Both the position numbers and the translations under genes were made by a program. From Vicinamibacterales bacterium (GTDB lineage Bacteria > Acidobacteriota > Vicinamibacteria > Vicinamibacterales > UBA2999), in contig JBAZYO010000014.1 in NCBI GenBank assembly GCA_041659285.1, forward strand, positions 101,001 to 165,000: a stretch of 64,000 nt of DNA, given 5' to 3'. Position 1 is the first letter of the stretch; each line of letters starts with the position of its first letter. The notes below the pieces were generated by a model, which saw only the letters and a list, made by a program, of their open reading frames with translations, was not told the origin of the DNA and ran no database searches. Of this stretch, positions 18,292 to 27,906 are shown piece by piece.

Positions 18292-19121
18292 GGTGGTGGC
18301 GGCACAATCCTAGCCGAGGTCTGGAAGCGGCGGAAGTTGGAGTAGGTGGCGACGCCGCGGCCGCTGCCATTGGTGACACTGAACTCTTCCCGCATCTCGA
18401 TCGGCACCAGGACCTTGAGGTTGCGGTCCTCCGCAAACTCCACCCGGACCTTCGACGGTTTGCGCGTCTCCGCCTTTCCCTTCATCACGACCTCGGCCCG
18501 CCACAGCGCGCCGGTCTGCGCGTCGATCCACGCGCGAAGTCGGCTCTGCAAATCGTAGCCGCCGTTGTAGACGATGGGCGGCGGTCCGAGTTCGACCAGC
18601 TCGAGCACGTCCACGGCGTGGCCGCGCACCTTCGTGCGACCGTCAACGGTGATGGCGTAGCGATGACGGTACTTGCCGCCCAGCATCTCTAGCGGCAGGT
18701 TTGGGATATTGACGGTCCTCGGGTTCCCCAGGTTGTGTTTGGAACTGGCTTCGACGAGCAGCTTCGCTTGCGCCATGGCGTCGGCTGTCGTAATCGTCAG
18801 TAGTTCGGTGAGTGACTGGCCGCCGACGAGCGGCTCGCCGTCGATCATTGTGACGCTGCGGAAGCCGAGCCATTCGCGGTTGCCCGGCAGCCGCAGGAAC
18901 GCGACATCCGAATCGAGCCGACGCCGCTGCTTCGACTGAAACCGCCCCTCGGTTTCCTGGATCAGCCGCTCATCCGCCACGACGGCACTGAGCTGGCTCT
19001 CGTAGGTGTCGAGGTAGGCGTCGAGACGTTCGAGCACCGCATCGACATCTGGTGAGGCTTGCGCGTGAAGGAGCGCAGCCAGGAGGAACGCGATGGCCGT
19101 GACGAGGGACCGCGTCGCCAT
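18288..19121 (-). CDS. Secreted protein, tandem paralogue 1 of 3
   Basis: 277 residues from ATG 19121 (MATRSLVTAIAFLLAALLHAQ signal peptide); a longer frame to 19226 would add an unlikely N-terminus. It shares VLERLDAYLDTYESQLSAVVADERLIQ, LRLPGNREWLGFRSVTMIDG, NLGNPRTVNIPNLPLEMLGGKYRHRY, LRAWIDAQTGALWRAEV and YSNFRRFQTSARIVPPPP with the other two. It is the first gene of the three-gene unit and lies just downstream of dppF on the same strand (10 bases after its stop). Function unknown. Confidence 0.75.
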   Translation of the reverse strand: MATRSLVTAIAFLLAALLHAQASPDVDAVLERLDAYLDTYESQLSAVVADERLIQETEGRFQSKQRRRLDSDVAFLRLPGNREWLGFRSVTMIDGEPLVGGQSLTELLTITTADAMAQAKLLVEASSKHNLGNPRTVNIPNLPLEMLGGKYRHRYAITVDGRTKVRGHAVDVLELVELGPPPIVYNGGYDLQSRLRAWIDAQTGALWRAEVVMKGKAETRKPSKVRVEFAEDRNLKVLVPIEMREEFSVTNGSGRGVATYSNFRRFQTSARIVPPPP

Positions 19122-19131
19122 CCTCGCTCCC

Positions 19132-20009
19132 TTACACTGCGGCGAAATGCCCTTCCGAGACCTGCCGAAGCGGGGCGTCGTGCGACACCAGAGTGGTATC
19201 GAGTTCAATCCGCGCCCGCGGGGCATCCGGGTCGGTGGCCGGCACCGCCGACAACAGCGCCTTGGTGTAGGCGTGCTGCGCGTTCGCGAAGATCTGCGTG
19301 GTGTCGCCCATTTCGACGATCCGTCCCAGATACATTACGGCCACGCGCGTCGAGATGTGACGCACCAGCCGCAGGTCGTGTGCAATGAACAGGTAGGTGA
19401 GCTTGAGCTGTTCCTGCAGGTCCATCAGCAGGTTGATCACCTGCGCCTGGATCGAGACATCCAGCGCCGACACCGGCTCGTCGGCGATGATGAACGACGG
19501 GTTCAGCGCGAGCGCGCGCGCCAGGCCGATGCGCTGGCGCTGGCCGCCGCTGAACTCGTGCGGATAGCGCTCGAGGTGCGCCGGGTCGAGGCCGACCAGC
19601 CTGAACAGATCAGCCACCCGAGCGCGGCGGTCCGCCTTCGAGCCGATCGCGTGAATGACCAGCGGCTCCTCGACGATGGTGAAGGCGCGCATGCGGGGAT
19701 TGAGCGACGAGAAGGGGTCCTGGAAGACCATCTGCATGTCGCGCCGGGCCGCGCGCATCTCGGCGCCCGAGTAGCCCAGCACGTTTCGACCCCGGAAGAG
19801 CACCTCACCCGAGGTCGGCTCCACCAGCCGCAACATGCACCGCCCCGTGGTGCTCTTGCCGCTGCCGGACTCGCCGACCAGCGCGAACGTCTCCCCCTCA
19901 TTCACCACGAAGCTCACATCGTCCACCGCCTTGACCACGGTCTTGGCGCGGAACAGGCCGCCGCCGCGCTCGAAGTGCTTGACCAGGTGGCGGACCTCAA
20001 CCAGCGGCG

Positions 20010-20013
<4 letters not shown>
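19132..20013 (-). CDS. dppF: Oligopeptide/dipeptide ABC transporter ATP-binding protein (DppF/OppF)
   Basis: 293 residues from ATG 20013 (MTPLVEVRHLVKHFERGGG). Walker A GESGSGKST, Q-loop VFQDPFSSLNPRM, signature SGGQRQRIGLARAL, Walker B IADEPVSALDVS, and the C-terminal oligopeptide-transporter extension (YTKALLSAVPATDPD) assign it to the second ATPase of the nickel/peptide uptake class. The stop of dppD overlaps the start (20010-20013, ATGA). The permeases and binding protein that complete the transporter are not next to it. It was started at the internal ATG because the upstream extension overlaps dppD. Confidence 0.93.
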
Positions 20014-20996
<983 letters not shown>

Positions 20997-21014
20997 AGGC
21001 GAGGGGTCTGTCCC

Positions 21015-22574
21015 CTAATCCAGGCTCACTTCGCGATACTCACCGAACACCCCGCGAAGTGTATCGGCAATCTCTCCGACGGTGGCCTGCGACTCCACGG
21101 CGGCGATGATCGGCGGCACCAGGTTGTCGGTGGATTGGGCGGCCCGGCCGACCTCGGCCAGCGCCGCCTTCCAGCGCCCCTGATCGCGCGCCGCGCGCAG
21201 CGCCTGCACGCGCGTGGTCTGTTGCCGCTCCAGTTGCGGATCCACCCGGAACACCTCGATGCTGGACGACTCGTCGGTCTGGTAGCGGTTCACGCCCACC
21301 ACCACGGCTTCACCGGCATCGATGGCGATTTGCGCCTTGTAGGCCGATTCCTGGACCTGCCGCTGGATGTAGCCGGCCTCGATGGCCGCCAGCGTCCCAC
21401 CGACGCCTTCGATGCGCGCAATCAGCTCGCGCGCGCCGCTCTCGATGTCGTTGGTCAGCTTTTCGATGTGATACGAGCCGGCGAACGGGTCAACGGTGTT
21501 GGCGACGCCCGACTCGAAGCCGATGATCTGCTGCGTGCGGAGTGCGATGCGCGCGGCATCCTCGGTGGGCAGCGCCAGCGCCTCGTCGCGGCCGTTGGTG
21601 TGGAGCGACTGCGTGCCGCCCAGCACCGCCGATAGCGCCTGGATGGCGACGCGGACGATGTTGTTGTCGGGCTGTTGCGCGGTGAGCGTGCTGCCGGCGG
21701 TCTGCGTGTGGAACCGGAGCTGCTGGGCGCGCGGGTTGGTGGCGCCGAACCGCTCTTTCATGATCCGCGCCCACAGGCGCCGTGCCGCCCGGAACTTGGC
21801 GACCTCCTCGAGAAAGTCGTTGTGGGCGTTGAAGAAGAACGACAGCCGCTGCCCGAACGAGTTGACGTCGAGCCCGGCGTCGAGCGCGGCCTGCACGTAG
21901 GCGATGGCGTTGGCGAAGGTAAACGCCACCTCCTGCACGGCCGTGGAGCCCGCTTCGCGGATGTGATACCCGCTGATCGAGATGGTGTTCCACTGCGGTA
22001 CCTCGCGCTCGCAGAACGCGAAAATGTCGGTGACCACGCGCAGCGACTGGTGCGGCGGGTAGATGTAGGTGCCGCGGGCGATGTATTCCTTGAGGATGTC
22101 GTTCTGGATGGTGCCCGACAACTGCTTCGGCGCCACGCCCTGGCGCTTGCCCACCGCGACATACAGCGCCAGCAGGATGATGGCCGTGGCGTTGATGGTC
22201 ATCGAGGTCGAGACCTTGTCGAGCGGGATGCCGTCGAAGAGCGTGGCCATGTCTTCGATCGAATCGATGGCGACGCCGACGCGGCCGACCTCGCCGGCCG
22301 CGAGCAGGTGATCCGAGTCGTAGCCAATCTGCGTGGGCAGGTCGAACGCGACGCTCAGCCCGTTCACGCCTTGGGAGAGCAGGTAGCGATAGCGCTGGTT
22401 CGATTCCGCCGCGGTCCCGAACCCCGCGTACTGCCGCATCGTCCACAGCCGTCCCCGGTACATCGTCGGCTGAATGCCGCGGGTGAACGGAAACTCGCCC
22501 GGGAAGCCAAGGTCGCGGTCTGGGTCGAAGTCGGAGAGGTCGCCTTTGGCGGCGTAAGAACGCATCGTCCGCAT
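21015..22574 (-). CDS. Methylmalonyl-CoA mutase, large (catalytic) subunit
   Basis: 519 residues. It carries the catalytic TIM barrel of methylmalonyl-CoA mutase (YRYLLSQGVNGLSVAFDLPTQIGYDSD, STSMTINATA, GTIQNDILKEYIARGTYIYPP, SISGYHIREAGSTAVQE, QTAGSTLTAQQP, HTNGRDEALALPTEDAARIALRTQQI) and no C-terminal B12-binding domain. It thus belongs to the split-subunit type with a separate cobalamin protein, or a related acyl-CoA mutase. It interconverts methylmalonyl-CoA and succinyl-CoA. The start may be ATG 22574 (GGGAG eight bases upstream) or ATG 22565. The small B12 subunit is not in view. Confidence 0.92.
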   Translation of the reverse strand: MRTMRSYAAKGDLSDFDPDRDLGFPGEFPFTRGIQPTMYRGRLWTMRQYAGFGTAAESNQRYRYLLSQGVNGLSVAFDLPTQIGYDSDHLLAAGEVGRVGVAIDSIEDMATLFDGIPLDKVSTSMTINATAIILLALYVAVGKRQGVAPKQLSGTIQNDILKEYIARGTYIYPPHQSLRVVTDIFAFCEREVPQWNTISISGYHIREAGSTAVQEVAFTFANAIAYVQAALDAGLDVNSFGQRLSFFFNAHNDFLEEVAKFRAARRLWARIMKERFGATNPRAQQLRFHTQTAGSTLTAQQPDNNIVRVAIQALSAVLGGTQSLHTNGRDEALALPTEDAARIALRTQQIIGFESGVANTVDPFAGSYHIEKLTNDIESGARELIARIEGVGGTLAAIEAGYIQRQVQESAYKAQIAIDAGEAVVVGVNRYQTDESSSIEVFRVDPQLERQQTTRVQALRAARDQGRWKAALAEVGRAAQSTDNLVPPIIAAVESQATVGEIADTLRGVFGEYREVSLD

Positions 22575-22639
22575 TTTACGCGCTCCCGGGGGTCATCCGC
22601 CCAAGTTACAGGAAAAACACAACTTATGGTGTTCTACCC

Positions 22640-22668
22640 TTGACACGACCCCCACCCCTTCATAGAAT
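22640..22668 (+). promoter_or_regulatory. Sigma-70-type promoter for the 22830 gene
   Basis: TTGACA (22640-22645) and TAGAAT (22663-22668) are separated by exactly 17 bases. The predicted start near 22675 gives a 155-base leader before the ATG at 22830. Confidence 0.7.
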
Positions 22669-22788
22669 GACCGAGAATTTCCCAACTGAATCGTCCCACC
22701 TGATGACGACTTTTCGCCGATGTCCGCCCCCCGCCCGGTGGGCCTCACATTGGCACATGCCGACGGTCCCAGCCGATTGGCGTACTTC

Positions 22789-22810
22789 GGGTGAACCTGG
22801 AGGTTTGCCC
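22789..22810 (+). promoter_or_regulatory. Hairpin in the long leader, just before the ribosome site
   Basis: GGGTGAACCT and AGGTTTGCCC pair over ten positions, two of them G-U, around a GG loop. GGGAGGGAG follows four bases later. It may control access to the ribosome site. Confidence 0.45.
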
Positions 22811-22829
22811 CACGGGAGGGAGCCGTCCT

Positions 22830-23150
22830 ATGGATGACGTGGTAAACCGGTTCGCGCGAGAGCTGGCCGACTCCATTGCCGCCGCTGTTTCCGAAAGTGC
22901 AGAGGTTGAAGCCTGCCGTGAGCGGGCGCGTGCCGCCGGTTACGAGATGAAAGTGAATCTCGAGGCCGTCGTGGGATTCGTCAACCGCGGGCAGCCCCAG
23001 GGCGAAGGCGCGGCGGTGCCCGCGAAGGTGGCCGCCACTTCGAAGGCGCTCGTGCCACGCAAACCGTTCGACATGACCGTGAACGACCGCCGCTTCCTCC
23101 GCTCCCTGCGGATTGCCGCGGAAGAAGCCAAGGTCGAAGAGACGAATTAG
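22830..23150 (+). CDS. Small unrecognised helical protein
   Basis: 106 residues from ATG 22830, behind GGGAGGGAG at eight bases. The N-terminal 45 residues are amphipathic helix (DDVVNRFARELADSIAAAVSESAEVEACRERARAAGY), and the C-terminal part ends in DMTVNDRRFLRSLRIAAEEA. A Pro/Ala linker lies between them. There is no signal peptide or membrane segment. No family is recognised. The strong promoter and the long leader with a stable hairpin suggest a regulated gene. It is convergent with gpmA. Confidence 0.65.
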   Translation: MDDVVNRFARELADSIAAAVSESAEVEACRERARAAGYEMKVNLEAVVGFVNRGQPQGEGAAVPAKVAATSKALVPRKPFDMTVNDRRFLRSLRIAAEEAKVEETN

Positions 23151-23181
23151 GGATCAGGGATCAGGGATCAGGGATCGGGGA

Positions 23182-23205
<24 letters not shown>
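23149..23205. repeat. GGGATCA tandem repeat with inverted copy (bidirectional terminator-like)
   Basis: Five near-identical 7-base units GGGATCA (23149-23183) are followed by an inverted copy. GGGATCAGG and CCTGATCCC make a 9-bp stem. The repeat holds the last codons and stop of gpmA and lies directly after the stop of the convergent gene. Confidence 0.6.
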
Positions 23206-23934
<729 letters not shown>

Positions 23935-23955
23935 GGCTGTCTACGGCCGACGTTC

Positions 23956-25248
23956 TTACTTGAGCTGCTTGATCGCCGCGCGCCCGGCGTACTTCGCCGC
24001 GCTGCCCAGCTCTTCTTCAATGCGAAGGAGCTGATTGTATTTCGCGATGCGGTCGCTGCGTGAGGCCGAGCCGGTCTTGATCTGTCCCGCGGCGGTGCCC
24101 ACCGCGAGGTCGGCGATGGTCGAATCCTCGGTTTCGCCCGAGCGGTGCGAGACGACGCAACGGTAGCCGGCCGCCGCCGCCATCGCCATGGCGTCCAGCG
24201 TTTCGGTGACCGTCCCGATCTGATTGACCTTTACCAGCAGCGCGTTACCGACCCCTTTTTCGATGCCCTTCTCGAGGATCGCCGGGTTGGTCACGAAGAT
24301 ATCGTCGCCGACGATCTGGATCTTGTCGCCGAGCGCCCTGGTCAGCAGCGCCCAGCCGTGCCAGTCCTGCTCGGCGCAGCCGTCTTCGATCGAGATGATC
24401 GGATACTGCCGGCACCAGTCCACGTAGAGGTCCACCATGCCCTGGGAATCCCGCGCCGGCTCGCCGGACTTCTTGAATTCGTAGCCGTTTCCTGACCAGA
24501 ACTCACTGGCGGCGACGTCGAGCGCCAGGAACACGTTGTCGCCGGCCTTGGCGCCGGCCTTGCCCACGGCTTCGAGCACCAGCTCGAGCGCTTCGCGGTT
24601 CGATTTGAGGCTGGGCGCAAAGCCGCCTTCGTCGCCGACGCCGGTCGCCAGGCCCCGGCTCTTGAGGATCGATCGCAGCGCGTGGAAGATCTCCGCGCCG
24701 CAGCGCAGCCCCTCGCTGAACGACGTGAACCCCACGGGCATGACCATGAATTCCTGGAAGTCCACGTTGGAGTCGGCGTGCGCACCGCCGTTCAGGATGT
24801 TCATCATCGGCACCGGCAGCGTGTAGCCGCCCCTGTTGCCGGCGAGGTCGGCGATGTGCGCGTAGAGGGGCTTGCCCTGCTGCGCCGCGTCGGCCTTGAG
24901 GGCGGCCATCGAGACGCCGAGCAGCGCGTTGGCGCCGAGCCGGCTCTTCGCGTCGGTGCCGTCGAGCGCGATCATGGCCTCGTCCAGCGACCGCTGGGTA
25001 AAGGTCTTGCCCTTGATGGCCGGCAGGATCTCGCCGTTGACATTGGCCACGGCCTTGCGGACGCCCTTGCCGAGGTAGCGCGACTTGTCGCCGTCGCGCA
25101 GTTCAAGCGCCTCGCGCTCGCCGGTGGAGGCGCCCGACGGCACGCCCGCGCGCCCGCGCGCCCCGCCCTCCAGCGTCACGTCTACTTCAACGGTTGGATT
25201 CCCGCGGGAGTCGAGAATCTCGCGGCCACGAACATCAGTAATCTTCAT
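23956..25248 (-). CDS. eno: Enolase
   Basis: 430 residues from ATG 25248 (MKITDVRGREILDSRGNPTVEV). Key features are MMNILNGGAHADSNVDFQEFM, the metal ligands in LALDVAASEF, SIEDGCAEQDW and QIVGDDIFVTNP, the catalytic lysine in LLVKVNQIGT, and SHRSGETEDSTIADLAVG. It converts 2-phosphoglycerate to phosphoenolpyruvate. An upstream in-frame codon adds MDSTT, but the internal ATG gives the conserved start. It lies between glgC and gpmA on one strand. Confidence 0.97.
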   Translation of the reverse strand: MKITDVRGREILDSRGNPTVEVDVTLEGGARGRAGVPSGASTGEREALELRDGDKSRYLGKGVRKAVANVNGEILPAIKGKTFTQRSLDEAMIALDGTDAKSRLGANALLGVSMAALKADAAQQGKPLYAHIADLAGNRGGYTLPVPMMNILNGGAHADSNVDFQEFMVMPVGFTSFSEGLRCGAEIFHALRSILKSRGLATGVGDEGGFAPSLKSNREALELVLEAVGKAGAKAGDNVFLALDVAASEFWSGNGYEFKKSGEPARDSQGMVDLYVDWCRQYPIISIEDGCAEQDWHGWALLTRALGDKIQIVGDDIFVTNPAILEKGIEKGVGNALLVKVNQIGTVTETLDAMAMAAAAGYRCVVSHRSGETEDSTIADLAVGTAAGQIKTGSASRSDRIAKYNQLLRIEEELGSAAKYAGRAAIKQLK

Positions 25249-25264
25249 AGTTGTGCTGTCCACG

Positions 25265-25318
25265 TGCGGAAACCACGGAGGACACGGAGAGCCGTGTTCT
25301 CAGTGGTTAACGTCCGCA
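25265..25318. repeat. Nested inverted repeat between glgC and eno
   Basis: Three pairs of arms nest: TGCGGA/TCCGCA (25265-25270 and 25313-25318), AACCAC/GTGGTT and ACACGG/CCGTGT around loop AGAG. It may end the glgC transcript or shape the eno leader. It contains the ACGGAGGACACGGAG sequence type seen as an intergenic repeat in many genomes. Confidence 0.55.
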
Positions 25319-25327
25319 ATCCCCATT

Positions 25328-26602
25328 CTACCCACGGCGGTCGGCTTCTGCTTCAAGCCGCAGCGCTTCTTCGGTGATGGGCGCCACGTACGGCTCTTCA
25401 CCTGGCGCGACGACCACGACGCCGCCCTCAGAGACGGTGTGGCGCCGGCGATCCTCTTCCGCGTTGAACCCGATCATCGCGCCGCGCGGGATGTCCACGT
25501 CGCGGTCGATGATGGCCTTGCTAATCCGCGCGTGGCGGCCGACGCGGACGCCCGGCATCAGGATTGACTGCTCGATGCTGCAGAAGCTGTGCACGCGCAC
25601 GTTGGGGCACAGGATGCTGCCGTGGATGCGGCTGCCCGACACGATGCAGCCCTGCGAGATCAGCGAGTCCTGCGCTTCACCGCGCCGCCAGTCTTCGGCG
25701 AACACGAACTTCGCCGGCGGCGCCTGCGGCATGTAGGTGCGCAACGGCCACTCCGGGTCGTACATGTTGAACTCGGGGTTGACGTGGCACAGGTCCATCT
25801 GCGCCTCGTAATAGGCGTCGAGGGTGCCGATGTCGCGCCAGTATTTCGCGGCCTTCTTGTTCTCGTCGTAGAAGGGATACGCGTAGGTCCGGCCCTCGCC
25901 GATCAGCGCCGGAATGATGTTCTTGCCGAAGTCGTGCTGGCTGTCCGGCTTGGCCGCGTCTGCCTCGAGCGCCTTGATGAGCACGTCGCTGGTGAAGACG
26001 TAGATGCCCATGGAAGCCAGCGCCAGCCCGGGATGTCCCGGCATTGCCGGCGGGTTGTCCGGCTTCTCGAGGAACCCCGTCACCTGGTGGTGTTCATCCA
26101 CCGCGACAATGCCGAACCGCTTGCCGTCTTCGACGGGCACCTCGATGGCCGCGAGCGTGACATCCGCCTCCTGGTCCAGGTGGAACCGCAGCATCTTCTG
26201 GTAGTCCATCTTGTAGACGTGGTCGCCGGCGAGCACCACGACGTACTTGGGCGTTTCACGGACGATGGAGTAGAGGTTCTGGTAGACGGCGTCGGCGGTT
26301 CCTTGGTACCACTGCTCGCCGACGCGCTTCTGCGGCGGCAGAATCTCGATGAACTCGCCCAGCTCCTCCGAGACGACGGTCCAGCCCTGCCGGATGTGCC
26401 GGTTGAGCGAGAGCGACTTGTACTGCGTGGCGATAAAAACGTGGCGCAGTCCTGAGTTGATGCAGTTGCTCAGGACGAAGTCGATGATGCGGTAGGGACC
26501 GCCGAAGTAGACCGCCGGTTTGGCGCGGTCTCTCGTGAGTGGGGCCAGGCGCTCGCCGGCCCCGCCCGCCAGCACGATTACCAGAACGTCGTCACGCAGC
26601 AT
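25328..26602 (-). CDS. glgC: Glucose-1-phosphate adenylyltransferase (ADP-glucose pyrophosphorylase)
   Basis: 424 residues from ATG 26602 (MLRDDVLVIVLAGGAGERL). The nucleotidyltransferase loop LAGGAGERLAPLTRDRAKPAVYFGG, YQGTADAVYQNL, VVVLAGDHVYKMDY, the activator-site region and the left-handed beta-helix C-terminus (GCIVSGSRIHGSILCPNVRVHSFC...IDRDVDIPRGAMIG) are present. It makes ADP-glucose for glycogen. A 16-bp tandem duplication covers the start; the AGGAGG is nine bases before an out-of-frame ATG, see findings. GTG 26611 is an alternative start. Confidence 0.95.
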   Translation of the reverse strand: MLRDDVLVIVLAGGAGERLAPLTRDRAKPAVYFGGPYRIIDFVLSNCINSGLRHVFIATQYKSLSLNRHIRQGWTVVSEELGEFIEILPPQKRVGEQWYQGTADAVYQNLYSIVRETPKYVVVLAGDHVYKMDYQKMLRFHLDQEADVTLAAIEVPVEDGKRFGIVAVDEHHQVTGFLEKPDNPPAMPGHPGLALASMGIYVFTSDVLIKALEADAAKPDSQHDFGKNIIPALIGEGRTYAYPFYDENKKAAKYWRDIGTLDAYYEAQMDLCHVNPEFNMYDPEWPLRTYMPQAPPAKFVFAEDWRRGEAQDSLISQGCIVSGSRIHGSILCPNVRVHSFCSIEQSILMPGVRVGRHARISKAIIDRDVDIPRGAMIGFNAEEDRRRHTVSEGGVVVVAPGEEPYVAPITEEALRLEAEADRRG

Positions 26603-26619
26603 AGTCGTCACGCAGCATA
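26588..26619. repeat. 16-bp tandem duplication at the glgC start
   Basis: GTCGTCACGCAGCATA occurs twice, 26588-26603 and 26604-26619. Each copy contains a start codon on the minus strand (26602 and 26618). The two ATGs are in different frames. Confidence 0.85.
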
Positions 26620-26662
26620 GATGGCAGCCTCCTGCACGATATCATCGGATGTCTTTGTTTGG

Positions 26663-26694
26663 CGCTAAACCTCTACTGTAATAACGATTTAGCG
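26663..26694. promoter_or_regulatory. Inverted repeat CGCTAAA/TTTAGCG, possible operator
   Basis: Perfect 7-bp arms (26663-26669 and 26688-26694) lie in the divergent region between glgC and the 26764 gene, just upstream of the latter's -35. An operator role is inferred only from position. Confidence 0.35.
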
Positions 26695-26697
26695 TGG

Positions 26698-26727
26698 TTG
26701 ACTTGGCGGCGGCCGCCCTCCTATGAT
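26698..26727 (+). promoter_or_regulatory. Sigma-70-type promoter of the 26764 gene
   Basis: TTGACT (26698-26703) and TATGAT (26722-26727) are 18 bases apart, giving a leader of about 30 bases before the ATG at 26764. Confidence 0.6.
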
Positions 26728-26763
26728 CTAGTGATCGGGAACGCAAGTTTTGAGGGGGAACTG

Positions 26764-27774
26764 ATGATGGTATTTCGGCGTGCAACGGCCGTGGCAGTCG
26801 CGCTGGTAGTGTCGGCAACTTTTGCCGTGGCCCAGCAGGCTCCGAAGAAGGACGAGAAGAAGCGCAGCAAGCAGGAGCAGCAGGAAATCGAGCAGGTCGT
26901 GAAGCTCGTGGACGGCGCGATGGCCGGCCAGCCTGCGCCGACTGACATCACCATGTCGCTCGAGCCCCTCTTCATGAAGTCGCAGGAAGCGCGTACGTTC
27001 GTGCCCTTCGTGCTGAGCGTGACCAACGCGCCCAAGACGGACGCCGCGCTCTACATTCGCGTGGTGAACCCGGCGGCCGTGCCCGACCCGAAGGCGAAGA
27101 AGGTCGAGTACCCGTGGGACGACATCCACTTCGTGCCCGCGGCGCAGCTTGCCGGTGACAACGTCAAGTTGAACCGCGTGTTCATGGCTACCGCCGGCAC
27201 CTACGACGTCTACGTCGCGTTCAAGGAACGCCTGCCTGAGAAGGCCCCGAAGAACACCGTGGCGAAAATGGGCGTGCTGAAGACCCAGGTCACGGTGCCG
27301 GACTTCTACAACGCCGAGCTCAACACCAGCACGATCCTGGTGGCCGACAAGGTCAACATCCTGACCGCGCCGCTTGCCCCGGAAGAGGCGCGCGAGCGTC
27401 CGTTCGTGTTCGGCGCGCAGGAACTGCTGCCCGCGCCCGACATGGAATTCAAGAAGTCTGAAGAGCTGTCGATCTTCTTCCAGGTCTACAACTCGGGCCT
27501 CGACACCACCGGCAAGCCCAACCTGAGCCTCGAGTACGAGTTTCACAAGACCGAGGCGGGCGCCGAGAAGTTCTTCAACAAGACCAACCCGCAGGAGGTG
27601 AACGCCACCAACCTGCCACCCCAGTTCGATCCGGCCAAATTCCCGGTTCCCGGCGGCATTTCGGTCCCGCTGGCGTCGTTCGGTGAGGGCCAATACCGCC
27701 TGGCTATCAAGATCACCGATAAGGCCGCCAAAAAGACCCTGACCCGCGACATCAAGTTCACCGTCAAAGGCTAG
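26764..27774 (+). CDS. Secreted protein of unknown function
   Basis: 336 residues from ATG 26764 (MMVFRRATAVAVALVVSATFAVAQ signal peptide), with GAGGGGG upstream. A Lys/Glu/Gln helical stretch (QQAPKKDEKKRSKQEQQEIEQVVKL) is followed by two beta-rich, Ig-like parts; the last strand pattern GQYRLAIKITDKAAKKTLTRDIKFTVKG resembles an Ig-fold end. No catalytic motif or cysteines are seen. It lies alone between glgC (divergent) and the outer-membrane barrel gene. Function unknown; the good promoter and adaptation of codons suggest solid expression. Confidence 0.75.
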   Translation: MMVFRRATAVAVALVVSATFAVAQQAPKKDEKKRSKQEQQEIEQVVKLVDGAMAGQPAPTDITMSLEPLFMKSQEARTFVPFVLSVTNAPKTDAALYIRVVNPAAVPDPKAKKVEYPWDDIHFVPAAQLAGDNVKLNRVFMATAGTYDVYVAFKERLPEKAPKNTVAKMGVLKTQVTVPDFYNAELNTSTILVADKVNILTAPLAPEEARERPFVFGAQELLPAPDMEFKKSEELSIFFQVYNSGLDTTGKPNLSLEYEFHKTEAGAEKFFNKTNPQEVNATNLPPQFDPAKFPVPGGISVPLASFGEGQYRLAIKITDKAAKKTLTRDIKFTVKG

Positions 27775-27781
27775 GGACGAA

Positions 27782-27840
27782 CGCCAACAGCCTGTCCCAC
27801 CGAAGCCTGTTGGCGAAGGTGGAGCGTCTATACAGGCTTC
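27782..27840 (+). promoter_or_regulatory. Two mutually exclusive hairpins (attenuator-like)
   Basis: CGCCAACAG (27782-27790) pairs with CTGTTGGCG (27807-27815). GAAGCCTGT (27802-27810) pairs with ACAGGCTTC (27832-27840). The two 9-bp stems share bases 27807-27810 and cannot both form. A strong terminator-like hairpin follows at 27867. Confidence 0.45.
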
Positions 27841-27866
27841 CGTCGAAGGCGTAGACTAGGCAAATC

Positions 27867-27895
27867 GCCCGCCCCCGTATCTTTCGGGGGCGGGC
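27867..27895 (+). terminator. 11-bp GC hairpin terminator
   Basis: GCCCGCCCCCG and CGGGGGCGGGC form a perfect 11-bp stem with loop TATCTTT. No U tract follows on the plus strand. It ends the 26764 gene and precedes the barrel gene by 12 bases. Confidence 0.6.
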
Positions 27896-27906
27896 CGCTA
27901 CTTCTG

